Assembly: GCA_049999805.1 (NCBI GenBank)
Contig: JBNGIO010006298.1
Location: 1 to 25,919 of the forward strand
Length of the DNA stretch: 25,919 nt
Direction: 5' to 3'
DNA from: Folioceros fuciformis
Taxonomy: Eukaryota > Anthocerotophyta > Anthocerotopsida > Anthocerotales
Positions 1 through 8,691 of the stretch are shown here, piece by piece (the stretch's first letter is position 1; every line of letters begins with the position of its first letter). The notes under the pieces are model-generated. The model was not told where the DNA came from. It saw nothing but the letters and a program-made list of their open reading frames with translations, and made no database searches. The translations under genes and the position numbers were made by a program.

Positions 1-1496
1 TGATCTCTTCCACACGAGAGGGTGTGTGGCGTTCAGAGACAGCGACGGGTCGGGCAACTGCACAGACACGGTGTTCCTAGTTCCCCACCTATTTTTGATA
101 GAGTAACTTAATCTGGTGTTACCAGGATGCCTCCCTTGAGCTTGCAGAAGGCCGCCAAAGGCTGGCACAAAAGCACTTCCTGTCACACCTTCACCTGCAA
201 CATAAGTCATTTGCCCGTTGGGAAACTGGAGATCCAGAAAGGAACACGTCAGTGGGTTCAGGCATATCATTGACATGAGAAGCCATCGCCGATGCTTGGA
301 CCATATCGCAGGGCAAAGGGAGTGCTGGCTGTTCTTCCTGTCGAACCCATACCACAGTAAATGCTGCTTGGACAAGTGCACAGGGATGAGGAGGGTGGTA
401 TCCCGCACAAACAGAATGGGCCCAACTTGCAACAAGAAGAGGGGGGAGGAGGTTGCATTCCCGGATGAACCTCCATGAGATGCCTCTGCCCTCCACAAAT
501 CTCCTCTCGCAACTATCGAACTCTCAATGTCCTGGGTTCTGCTGTCGTAAGTCGTCGTCAGCGTCACACTACCCTGTTTATGCAGCTGGCCATGAGACTT
601 GGTTATGATGGCCAGCAGCTCGTCTTGAGACATATCCTGAATTCCCCCTTGGTGCTGTCCAAGCTGGCTGGGATCCATGACCCTGTATTCTATACCGACG
701 CTCTGGACCTTGGCTGATGTATCTTGCCATTGCCCTACTACGAGCTCGCTGGTCCGGTCGTCGGCAGAGTAAGTCAAATCCCTTGCATCCAAAAAGCTCT
801 TCATAGTCGTTGCCTCAGAGGCCATCCCGGAGTGGAAGGGGTTGGGAAGGTGACGGACAACCTGACCTACCAAGTCCCCAATACACGCCCCTATTTCCGC
901 CCCAGCTTGCCCAAGCCGACTGCCAAGCTCATTCAGTGCCGAGCCTTGACCAGCAGGCTCCTTCTTCTCTGCTCCCTGGAACTTCAGATCCTTGTCCAAC
1001 CCCACCGAGTCACAACGCCCAACACGCCCATCCGACGGAGAAGAGTAAGGCCAGTTCCAACCCCTCCGCCCTACGTTGTACTGCAGCTCATACTCAGGTC
1101 CACCATTCACACAAGACTTGCTCGCGTCCGAAGCCACTGCAGAGCCTCCGTCCGACCTGATAAACGGGATGCCCACCAGTACATGGCTCTGCAGCACATG
1201 ACCCAGACCTTGCGCAAGCGACCCAAACTGATCCGCTATGCCCTGCCCCTGCCTCTGTACCCCTTCCCACCCATTCATCTGCCTTTCCATCTTCACCAAC
1301 GCCTGTGGCTGCGGCTTCTGCTACCTACCGATATCCCCGCATCTCAGCATCCCAAACCAGTGCGCCGAGACAATCCTACAACCACATCCACACTTGCAGG
1401 GTCACGCAGATGACGGTAAAACGCTGCAGCTTCTCTGCGCCAAGCATCAGAGACCAAAGCCCATAATTCCACCAGGATCTGACCTTGTCCGCGCAT
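1..1496 (-). CDS. Unidentified conserved-looking protein, C-terminus off the left edge
   Basis: Reading minus from the ATG at 1290 to position 1 gives 430 codons with no stop, ending mid-gene at the window edge. Such an open stretch is very unlikely by chance. The frame extends up to an acceptor CAG at 1318-1320. A good upstream exon, 1380-1496, starts MRGQGQILVELWALVSDAW and joins in phase 0 across a 62-nt intron (donor GTAGGA). Proposed exons: 1380-1496 and <1-1317 (478 codons visible). The N-terminal part looks helical (ALVKMERQMNGWEG, IADQFGSLAQGLGHVLQ). The last ~150 residues alternate hydrophobic and polar residues with many Gly and aromatics (for example FPNGQMTYVAGEG and LLQAQGRHPGNTRLSYSIKN), which suggests beta strands and possibly an organellar outer-membrane barrel. 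That role is inference only. I do not recognise the family. The start could lie further upstream: another ATG-led stretch at about 1640-1721 has a donor but does not join in phase. Confidence 0.8.
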
Positions 1497-1978
1497 TCAT
1501 GCAAGCACCCCTTCCAATTTCGGCCTTTGACAGCACTACGGATCCCCTGCACAGCCCCTCGCACTCAGCACTCCTCCTAAAGAGACCCACAACCTCAGGG
1601 GAAGGCGCCAACACCAGGAGAGCTTGCAAGCCTTACCCTTTCTTGGGCGTTTGGTCCAGAATTTCCGGGACCCAGCACGAGGATTCTCTGGACGGGCCAT
1701 CGATCTCCCCTCCCGCATGTGGAAACAAACCCCTGCCCCCCGGCAGCAGCTCACAAGGGCTTTCTCGCAATCGGAGCGGCTTCAGCATCCTCGCAGTGCT
1801 AGCGCCATGGAAAGACGTCTGTGATGTTGAAACTGTATCGACCTACATATGCTCTATGACATGGCTGCTCCTCAGAAAGTGCCGGTAGTGGCGGGCTCAA
1901 GCTGAATCTTACAGCGCCGTCCCTTTGGCTTTGCCCTTACTCTCGCTTCTGAGCGTTGCGCGTGAATTTTGGTTCCCG
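1497..1978. promoter_or_regulatory. Divergent intergenic region (gene 1 / RRP43)
   Basis: These 482 bp separate the proposed start codons of the minus-strand gene at 1496 and plus-strand RRP43 at 1979, so both promoters and both 5' UTRs must lie here. I see no clear TATA element or other named motif. Short open frames in it show no coding-like composition. Confidence 0.4.
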
Positions 1979-3625
1979 ATGCCAGCGGCGGATATCTCCT
2001 CCGACTTGGAAGTAGAGGCGTTTCGGCGGCTCTACCCACTCCAATTCTACGAGCGGTATCTGGAGGCCGGGGTGCGCCCGGATGGCCGCCCTCTGGGCCG
2101 TGCCCGCACTACGTCCATTTCCATCGGTATGGAGCGGTGGCGTTGACGTTGTGTCTTTGCACAAGGTTGTGTGAAGGCTTAGTGGAGCTTACAAGGCTGG
2201 AAAGCTGTGATGCAGGTGCTATACCCACGGCAGATGGATCAGCCTTGGTTAAGCTCGGCAACACTGTGAGTTCTTGGTCAAGTGCTTGCTCTCTCCTCCT
2301 GCTCGGAACCGTTGATTCAATGCGAGTGTGTGGTGCTGGGTGTGCAGACCATGATTGCTGCAGTGAAGTTAGAGGTTATGGCTCCCTCTGCTGAGGCACC
2401 TGAAGCTGGGAAGATTGGTATGTATGCTCATCTGATTGTGCAGGATGTGAGCTGTAGTCTTTTCCCGGGTTGTCACAAGCGTGTTTGCCTTTGGACCACC
2501 GCAGTATTCAGTGGTTATACTTGTCATGGAAGCATGCAGCGGTGGACTTCCAGATGCCTCCAATTTGCTCTCCTCTTGTAAGACCCGGGAGGCCTGTGGA
2601 CCAAGCAAGCTGTATTGCAGAGCAGCTTCAGAACATTATTCTCAGGTGGGTTGGTTTCAATATGTTGGTGGCAAGACCTACTGGGTGGGTTAGGATATGT
2701 TTCGGAGTTGTGGTCTGTTGATTTGTTCAATTGATTGAATGTGCTTTCATCACTTCTTACAGTGTGGCTAATAATACAGTTCTGAGATGGTGGATCTGCG
2801 GAGCTTGTGTATAGCTAAGGGCAAAGCTGCTTGGATGGCCTATCTGGTATGTCTTCTGATACCTTTGAGGAGGTAAGTAGTTCGTGCGGTCTGGAAATCA
2901 GATGATGATCCATCGTTGCCCGTGAATGGTTCAGGATGTATGTTGCTTGGATGCCGATGGATCACTTCTGGACGCAGCTCTACTTGCTTCTGCAGCCTCG
3001 TTGATGCACCGTACGTGTTAAGTTTGCAGTGAAAAACGTTGGTTCCATGCTATGCTAACCACGGTTGTTCCACGTTGTTGCTTAAGCTGGAATGTGTACG
3101 TGCAGTCCAATTGCCATCGGTTTTAGTCACGGATGACGGCAAAGTACTTCCACGCACCTCTACCCAAGTTGGTAACGAAGCAGTCACTGATTCAGATGAA
3201 GAACTAACTGGTGCAAATCCAGAAGACGCAAAACTGCAAAGAACAGTAGCTAAAGGCTTGCAACTAGGAGCCATTCCTGTGGCCTTGACGTGTGCTCTGC
3301 ACAAGAAGCATCTCTTAGCTGATCCATCAGCCGAGGAGGAGTCTATTTTGCAGACCACGGTAACCATCTCTCTTGACCTCACCGGTAGGCTGATTGCCGT
3401 GTACAAACCAGGAGGAGCAACGTGTTCCTCTACTGCAACGCTTCAGGCATGTCCAAGTAGTACCCTTGCTTTGTTCCCAAGATACCTCTGTTCTGGGTCT
3501 TGTTTGTTGGTGTGAGTCTATTTATTTATGGGAGTTGTTCTCTGCCTTTGCAGGATTGCATTGCCTTAACAAGGGCAAGGGTGAAGGAGGTGACGAAGAT
3601 GTTGGATCAAGCCTTCTCAGGGTAG
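1979..3625 (+). CDS. RRP43: Exosome complex core subunit RRP43 (RNase PH-like)
   Basis: This is a subunit of the six-member RNase PH ring of the RNA exosome, which processes and degrades RNA in nucleus and cytoplasm; eukaryotic RRP43 (EXOSC8 in animals) is structural, not catalytic. Exons: 1979-2126, 2183-2265, 2348-2417, 2540-2645, 2780-2846, 2935-3010, 3106-3446, 3554-3625. All phases agree and give 320 aa, the normal family length. Diagnostic stretches are AFRRLYPLQFYERYL and RPDGRPLGRART at the N-terminus, then TADGSALVKLGNT, MIAAVKLEVMAPS, MPPICSPLVRPGRPVD, GKAAWMAYL, CCLDADGSLLDAALLA, and a C-terminal RNase PH segment ending in a helix (ALTRARVKEVTKMLDQAF). The ATG is the first in frame and sits 14 codons before the conserved FRRLYP motif. 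Intron 7 has a GC donor (CAG|GCATGT). TAF7 follows 155 bp downstream on the same strand. Confidence 0.95.
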
Positions 3626-3780
3626 CCGTTGGTAGGATTCCAAGACCCCAAGAGTCGCAAATTTTGTAGTGGACGGTGAAGAGTCTGCGACTTGTGACGA
3701 TTCGAGAAATTCCCGTTGCAAGGAGCATAAATACAGGCATCAGGGCAATTGATCATGGTGATTCCGTTGTAGTGATCAGC

Positions 3781-4653
3781 ATGGAAGAGCTATTCGTTCT
3801 GCGCGTTCAAGATAAGGAGCTGGTGGCTCGCTTGAGTCGTATTCTCGATGATGACCCTGCCTTGAAGAACGACGAGTCCGTGAAAAAAGACAAGTCAATC
3901 GATCTATCTTTCCGGGAAGATGGGCGAACTGGCAAGTTCATTGTCGGAGGCGAGTCATTCCCTGCGACAGTGTTAGATTTACCAACCGTAGTGGAAGGGT
4001 ACGCAACCTACGACGACGAGAATTTGGTGAAAATAGCAGATGTCGGGCAGATCATCATGATAGGAGAGATCGAAGTTCCGATCCCATCAGTGAACAAGCA
4101 AGAGGAGTCGAACGAGCAAGGGCCCCGGAATCACGAGCCGCCAGCAAACGAGCAGAAGGCGGCCGAGAATCCAAGCTCGCCAGCAGACGTACAGGAGGAG
4201 CCCGAGAAATACGAGTGGCCACCAGATCGGACGTACGAGGCCAAAGACGGTCTCACGCGTGCCATGCGGTCCGCTAGAAGCCTGCGTTTCCGCGAATCAT
4301 CGGATAGTATGCTGCTCGAGGCCGAAATCGGTCCATCGACGGTGTCGGAAGTGGAGGACTATCTGACAGTGAACCAGTTCACGGCCGAGAGGCTTGAGAA
4401 TGGGGAGTACGAAGTTGTGGAAGAGGAAATCGAAGTCACCGACGACGAAGGAGAGCCGGAGAACCCGTCAGCTGAAGATGCGGGCCAGGAGGACGAGACA
4501 AGCTCCGAGGGGAGCGGCAGATCGGAGGGGAGCGGCAGCTCGGGGCCTGCAAATAAAGGGGAGGAGGTGAAGGGCAGCTCACGGCCAGAGGAGATCAGCG
4601 GATCGTCGAGCAGCAGCTCCAGCGATGACTCGGAAGAGGGGGACTCGGACTGA
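3781..4653 (+). CDS. TAF7: Transcription initiation factor TFIID subunit 7 (TAF7)
   Basis: TAF7 is a nuclear component of TFIID that binds TAF1 and restrains it during RNA polymerase II preinitiation. The ORF codes for 290 aa without introns. Residues 1-100 carry the TAFII55 N-terminal domain: MEELFVLRV at the start, DLSFREDGRTGKFIVGGESF, then LDLPTVVEGYATYDDENLVK and ADVGQIIMIGE. After an acidic, Pro/Gln-rich linker comes the second conserved block, YEAKDGLTRAMRSARSLRFR. The last ~70 residues are acidic and serine-rich, ending in a poly-Ser/Asp tail. I chose the ATG at 3781 because MEE+LFVLRV matches the family N-terminus; the frame is open further upstream but without an ATG. Its promoter must overlap the end of RRP43 or the 155-bp spacer. 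An apparent intron sits in the 3' UTR (4860-4924). Confidence 0.93.
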   Translation: MEELFVLRVQDKELVARLSRILDDDPALKNDESVKKDKSIDLSFREDGRTGKFIVGGESFPATVLDLPTVVEGYATYDDENLVKIADVGQIIMIGEIEVPIPSVNKQEESNEQGPRNHEPPANEQKAAENPSSPADVQEEPEKYEWPPDRTYEAKDGLTRAMRSARSLRFRESSDSMLLEAEIGPSTVSEVEDYLTVNQFTAERLENGEYEVVEEEIEVTDDEGEPENPSAEDAGQEDETSSEGSGRSEGSGSSGPANKGEEVKGSSRPEEISGSSSSSSSDDSEEGDSD

Positions 4654-4658
4654 GTCAG

Positions 4659-4829
4659 ATGCAGACCGTGGCCAGCCCAGTGCTTCATCGACCTCAGGTC
4701 CAGCGTGCAGAGCGAATTTTGCTGGCTCTCTCCCGGGATACCATTCTTGGGCCACAAATGCGACCTCCTGGAGACGATTTGCGAGCTGCAATCCCCTTTC
4801 CAGAACACAGGAGCTGGACCAGGGGGTGA
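4659..4829 (+). other. Small ORF (56 aa) directly after the TAF7 stop
   Basis: An ATG lies five bases after the TAF7 stop codon and opens a 57-codon frame starting MQTVASPVLHRPQVQRAER. It contains ALSRDTILGPQMRPPGDDLR and ends in PFPEHRSWTRG. The composition is protein-like rather than random, but no family is recognised and there is no room for its own promoter. It could be a second cistron, an alternative TAF7 C-terminus reached by splicing, or chance. Confidence 0.3.
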
Positions 4830-4859
4830 AGATAATGCGCCAGCTCACGGTTCGACGAG

Positions 4860-4924
4860 GTGAGTATCACAGCAGATGCACTGGTGCATCTCTGTGCTTC
4901 CGTTAGGGCAATGTCTCTTGTCAG
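4860..4924 (+). other. Probable intron in the TAF7 3' UTR
   Basis: A strong donor (GACGAG|GTGAGT) and a pyrimidine-preceded acceptor (TCTCTTGTCAG|GACC) flank 65 nt, a usual intron size in this window. It lies 206 nt after the TAF7 stop codon. I find no convincing coding frame on either side, so it is most simply a UTR intron. Confidence 0.45.
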
Positions 4925-5662
4925 GACCTGCGATCAGTGAAGCGATGCTGTCTTACTGACGGGCTATTGGTTTTGCGTTGCTGGGAGGACAGGGAACCAA
5001 GGAGATCTCGCAGTGCGAAGGCAGGAGGGCAGGAGGTTTTTGTTTCTCGTTGCACCGCATTCCCGCCCTCCAGTAGCAACGTGCAACAAACCAATTGGCG
5101 GGATGTTTGCAGTTTTGAACGACTTCCCAAGGAGCAATGGGATGTGGCGCTGAACTGAACTGATCTGATCTGATTCTGGACTTGGTACCCAATGTGATCG
5201 CACTCCATATGAATTTCAGTCACACCGCGTTTTGTAAGATCCGTCTCGCATGGCTCCCAACCCCCCCATGACGGAGGAGTGGCTATACCACGCCAAGAGA
5301 TCAGTCTCCGGCTTCATTCCCCAGTACTGTACTGTGATCGTGGCTCTTATTCCACTCTTAACGCTCATATGCTTTAAATACGTAATTAGTGAGCACGGTT
5401 AGCTTAAGTGCGTTACCATTACATCCGATTAAAAGGGTGGATGGCCAGGGCAGTGGAAACAGCAACCCAATTAAATTCATGGGTTCAGTGAAAGATGCAA
5501 CAGGGCCAATAGGTCCAGGTACTCTGGTTACCTAATATCCTGAACTCGAGGGGGTAGGATAAAACGCTTAAGTCAGCTGACAGTTTATAAACCTTGAATG
5601 CATACATTAAATTAACAGTAAGTCTTTTTGGTTAAAACTACAAACCGCAGTTTGCAATTGTA
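4925..5662. other. Intergenic stretch without a recognisable gene
   Basis: After the presumed TAF7 3' UTR the sequence becomes A/T-richer from about 5330. The short ORFs here (up to 100 codons) have no coding-like composition, conserved motif or splice support. I see no repeat or second RNA gene. Confidence 0.5.
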
Positions 5663-5735
5663 GGTCGCATGGCCCAATGGATAAGGCGCTGGTCTACGAA
5701 ACCAGAGATTCTGGGTTCGATCCCCAGTGTGATCG
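5663..5735 (+). tRNA. tRNA-Arg (ACG)
   Basis: A full cloverleaf can be folded. The acceptor arms GGTCGCA and TGTGATC pair with two G-T wobbles and are followed by discriminator G. The D stem is GCC/GGC. The anticodon stem is CTGGT/ACCAG around loop CTACGAA, so the anticodon is ACG (5696-5698). The T arm is CTGGG-TTCGATC-CCCAG. Internal promoters are visible: the A box begins TGGCCCAATGG and the B box is GGTTCGATCCC. There is no intron and CCA is not encoded, as expected for a nuclear gene. Confidence 0.95.
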
Positions 5736-5739
5736 TATA

Positions 5740-5743
5740 TTTT
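5740..5743 (+). terminator. RNA polymerase III T-run terminator of tRNA-Arg
   Basis: TTTT starts four bases after the discriminator base of the tRNA, the usual distance for a Pol III stop signal. Confidence 0.6.
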
Positions 5744-5864
5744 CGGGGATCGTGGAGACTTTTACTTCCATAATTGTTTGACACCCAGTTAGGTGTATGT
5801 CCAGGAAAGGAGGGCAACAACGGATTCAACCACGTCTCGACATCAACATCAAATTCATGGTTCG

Positions 5865-8316
5865 ATGGCAGAGGGATTTGGCGAAGAAGTTTACCGCTCA
5901 GTCAGGCCAGAATTCAAGCGGGGCAGGATGACTGGTGAGAAGGTGAGGCAACCATTGGATTAGGGAGAAACGGAGGTCTCTCTTACTGCAGAAAGTTTTT
6001 TCTTTCTTGTGACATGCATTGAAGCCTTTCTTGGCTCCTTATACTAGGTGAAAGTTGTGGCGCGTATGCGGCCTTTTACGGAAAATGAGAAAATCTGTCC
6101 TCTCAAACAAGTGCGTAACAGTTGCCAGTTCCTGGAAGCCCCTTCTCTTGGTCACTCGATTCCCGTTTTTGTGAACTGAGCGTTTTGGAACGGCCATCAG
6201 GTGATCTGTTACGGAAACAAGATTCGGGTGAAGGAACACGACCATCAGCCGTCTAAGTACTCTGGGAGGAGTACCGATGGCCTGGAGTTCAATTTCGACT
6301 ATGTGCAGGATGATAGCTTTGTTCCTGTTCACGACAGGCACCGGAAAGAGGAGTCCCAGAAACGGATGTATAAGGCTCTCGGTGCTCCCTGTGTGGAGTT
6401 CGCTTTGAAGGGTATCAACACGACAGTAAGCTGCTATGTGTTCAGGGATCTGCGCTCTATGGCAACCAAGAAGCCGGAACCCCTACTGTCACCCTTGACC
6501 ACACATTTCTCCTATTTGTGGCCTGCTCTTTGCTTGGTTGCAGATACTAGCCTACGGCCAAACCGGATCAGGAAAGACCTATACCATGGCAGGAGACGGG
6601 ACGTCAGCGGGGAGAGGGATCGTGAGTGCAGAATAACTGTTGTCTCTCCTCTTTCCTTTTTGGGTGTTTTTTGATGTCGTTGTTGCCAGGACTCGAATTG
6701 AAACTGCTTGCACGTTACAGATGCCGATGTTAACCTGTGAGCTGATACACAGACTTCAGACACAGTTGCAGACGGAATTCTGCCTCTTACAGGTATTATT
6801 ACTTTTGATACAACTCCTCCGCAGAGACAACCTCCGAATAACCGCTCGTTTCCATCATTGCTATTGTGGTTGCTGCTCGCATGCCAGGTTAGCTACCTGG
6901 AGATTTACCAGGAAAAGGTGCGGGACCTGCTGGCACAACCTGCAGCTTCAGGGACTGATAGTTTGCGGGACAATACGCATCCACATGAGGACCCTCTGGA
7001 GAGTGATGCAGATAGTGAGCTTGACGCCACCACCAGGGAGACTGGCACCAGTGTGCATGGAGAGGGCCTTAAGATAGGGTCTTCAGCAACATCCCTATCT
7101 ACTAGCACCACAATCATGCCAACAACAAGGCAGGGATTCCTGAGAGTTAGGGAGCATCCAGTAACAGGGCCGTATGTGGAGGGCTTGCTCTGGAAGGAGG
7201 TCCGGACTTGGAACGAGATGGAGGAGCTGCTTAGGCAAGGAGCCAGAAATCGTACGATCGACAAAGACACGCATTCCCTTCGCAGTCATTCTTTGTTCAC
7301 CATCAAGTTGACACGGGCATGCATCATTGTCTCTCGCCATTGATTGAGAGAGTTGAGAGCCAGGAGAGATGTCATAGGCAGGCAGACAGGAGCGAAGTAT
7401 GAAATGTTAAAACGAATCAAAAGCTCGTCTTTCGGTATGCTGAGCCAGGTTTACTTTTGCAGGGGAACCTCTCATCTACAGCTGAGCACACTGTCAGCCA
7501 CATCAACCTGGTAGATCTGGCAGGTGCGGGAGATGCGTGCTGTGCGTCCCGAGTTTGCATGCCTCCTCACATGTCGCCTTTCCTGATATGCCAGGGCGGA
7601 AATGCAGGGTGTGATAGGCTGAAACGTGGAGACGAGAAGGGAGCCCCAGACCAAGATTGGAAATACGTGAACAGATCCCTTTCTCAGCTGAATGAAGTAT
7701 GCACATTGTTTGCCGCGGGTTTGGCACAGGTCGGATTGGATCTGTTGCACTTCCGCTTGACGTCTTTGTATGCAGGTCATTATGAATGTCTCCAAAAGCA
7801 ATTACACTTCTTATAGAGGATGCGCACTCACATGGCTACTCCGGGAGTCTTTGGGCAAGAACAGCAGGACTTACCTATTAGCGACCGTGTCTCCAGCAGG
7901 CCAGGTTCGTCCAACGTCTGACAACGCTGTGCTTTGCTCTCTACCACATCTGAGAGGTAATGTGTCACTCACTGGCGGCAAGACGTGGGACGCAATTGCA
8001 GGATTTCCAAGAAAGCCTGAACACTCTCCGATATTTCACGAAGGCCAATCGGGTGGACACTGTTTATCCAACGTCTCTGGAATCTGATCCCAGGAAAAAA
8101 TTGATTTGCAAGATGAAAGAAGAGATAGACACTCTCCAGCACTTGATTACGTATCTGACGCAGGCAGCGTGTACCACCTCATCCGCAAGAGTACCAGTTT
8201 CAAAAACTAGCCACAGCACGCAGGTTACAAAGGCGGAACCTTCGAAGGCCAGCCACCATTTCTCCAATTTCTGCAACAGTTCTGCCCAGTGTCCGGCACC
8301 AACGGGAGGCAATTAA
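5865..8316 (+). CDS. Kinesin motor-domain protein, divergent, with kinesin-3-like segment
   Basis: A microtubule motor-type protein of ~530 aa. Exons: 5865-5942, 6048-6110, 6201-6425, 6544-6621, 6721-6792, 6888-7328 (donor uncertain), 7463-7552, 7595-7696, 7776-7904, 8002-8316. Motor motifs in order: VKVVARMRPF (beta1, residues 27-36), AYGQTGSGKTYTM (P-loop, from 125), SYLEIYQEKVRDLL (174-187), LRVREHPVTGPYVEGL (about 257-272, kinesin-3-like), HSLRSHS where switch I normally reads SSRSH (301-307), INLVDLAGAG at switch II (333-342, normally DLAGSE), GCDRL...VNRSLSQLNE, LTWLLRESLGKNSRT, and DFQESLNTLRYF at the end of the motor. A short neck follows (DPRKKLICKMKEEIDTL) with a Ser/Thr-rich tail and a stop at 8316. 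A ~67-residue acidic Ser/Thr-rich insert separates VRDLL from LRVREHP. The start was chosen because exon 1 ends AAG|GTGAGG in phase 0. A further 3' exon near 8389-8578 is possible but unsupported by phase. Confidence 0.88.
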
Positions 8317-8691
8317 TCTACACTGATAAAACAGTGCTTTCTCGTCTAAGTCCGCGCTACTCTCCCAATCAAGGATGATATGTCGCAGTGTTAGCCTTCC
8401 AAATTTATGTCTTGCCTCCACAGAAATGAGTTTCTTTTCCGTCTCCACGTCACCTCATTCCATCACAGGACGTACCTCTCCGCACCCCCGCAAGCGAATA
8501 CACCTAGAGTACAAGCCTTCCGTCCAGCAGGGGGCCCGGATATGCCCGATTGATACTCTACTAAGACCTGAAGGATAATGATCCTGCTCAGGACCGCCCT
8601 CAGAAACTCCATACCCAGAGTGAAACTCTAGAACACTGCGAACTTCGACGAAACAAGTGGAAGCTGTCCCAAACCTTTTGCACCCTACTCG
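8317..8691. other. Convergent 3' flanks (kinesin / sucrose transporter)
   Basis: These 375 bp lie between the kinesin stop and the sucrose-transporter stop on the opposite strand and should hold both 3' UTRs. An open plus frame ending at 8578 could be an alternative kinesin tail exon (acceptor TGTCGCAG at 8388), but no upstream donor of matching phase is obvious. Confidence 0.4.

Noticed and set aside
724-1413. Plus-strand ORF of 229 codons, Pro/Leu/Arg-rich
   Set aside because: It lies antisense to the 430-codon minus frame, which has better composition and splice support. The same triplet phase explains why both are open.
1624-1754. Minus-strand ATG-led stretch MREGRSMARPENPRAGSRK with a GTAAGG donor as first exon of gene 1
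   Set aside because: Its phase does not join the exon at 1380-1496 without a stop. It may be 5' UTR, so the start at 1496 was preferred.
8375-8578. Plus ORF after the kinesin stop as a terminal kinesin exon
   Set aside because: The acceptor is plausible, but I could not find a matching-phase donor in the preceding exon, so it is not included in the gene.
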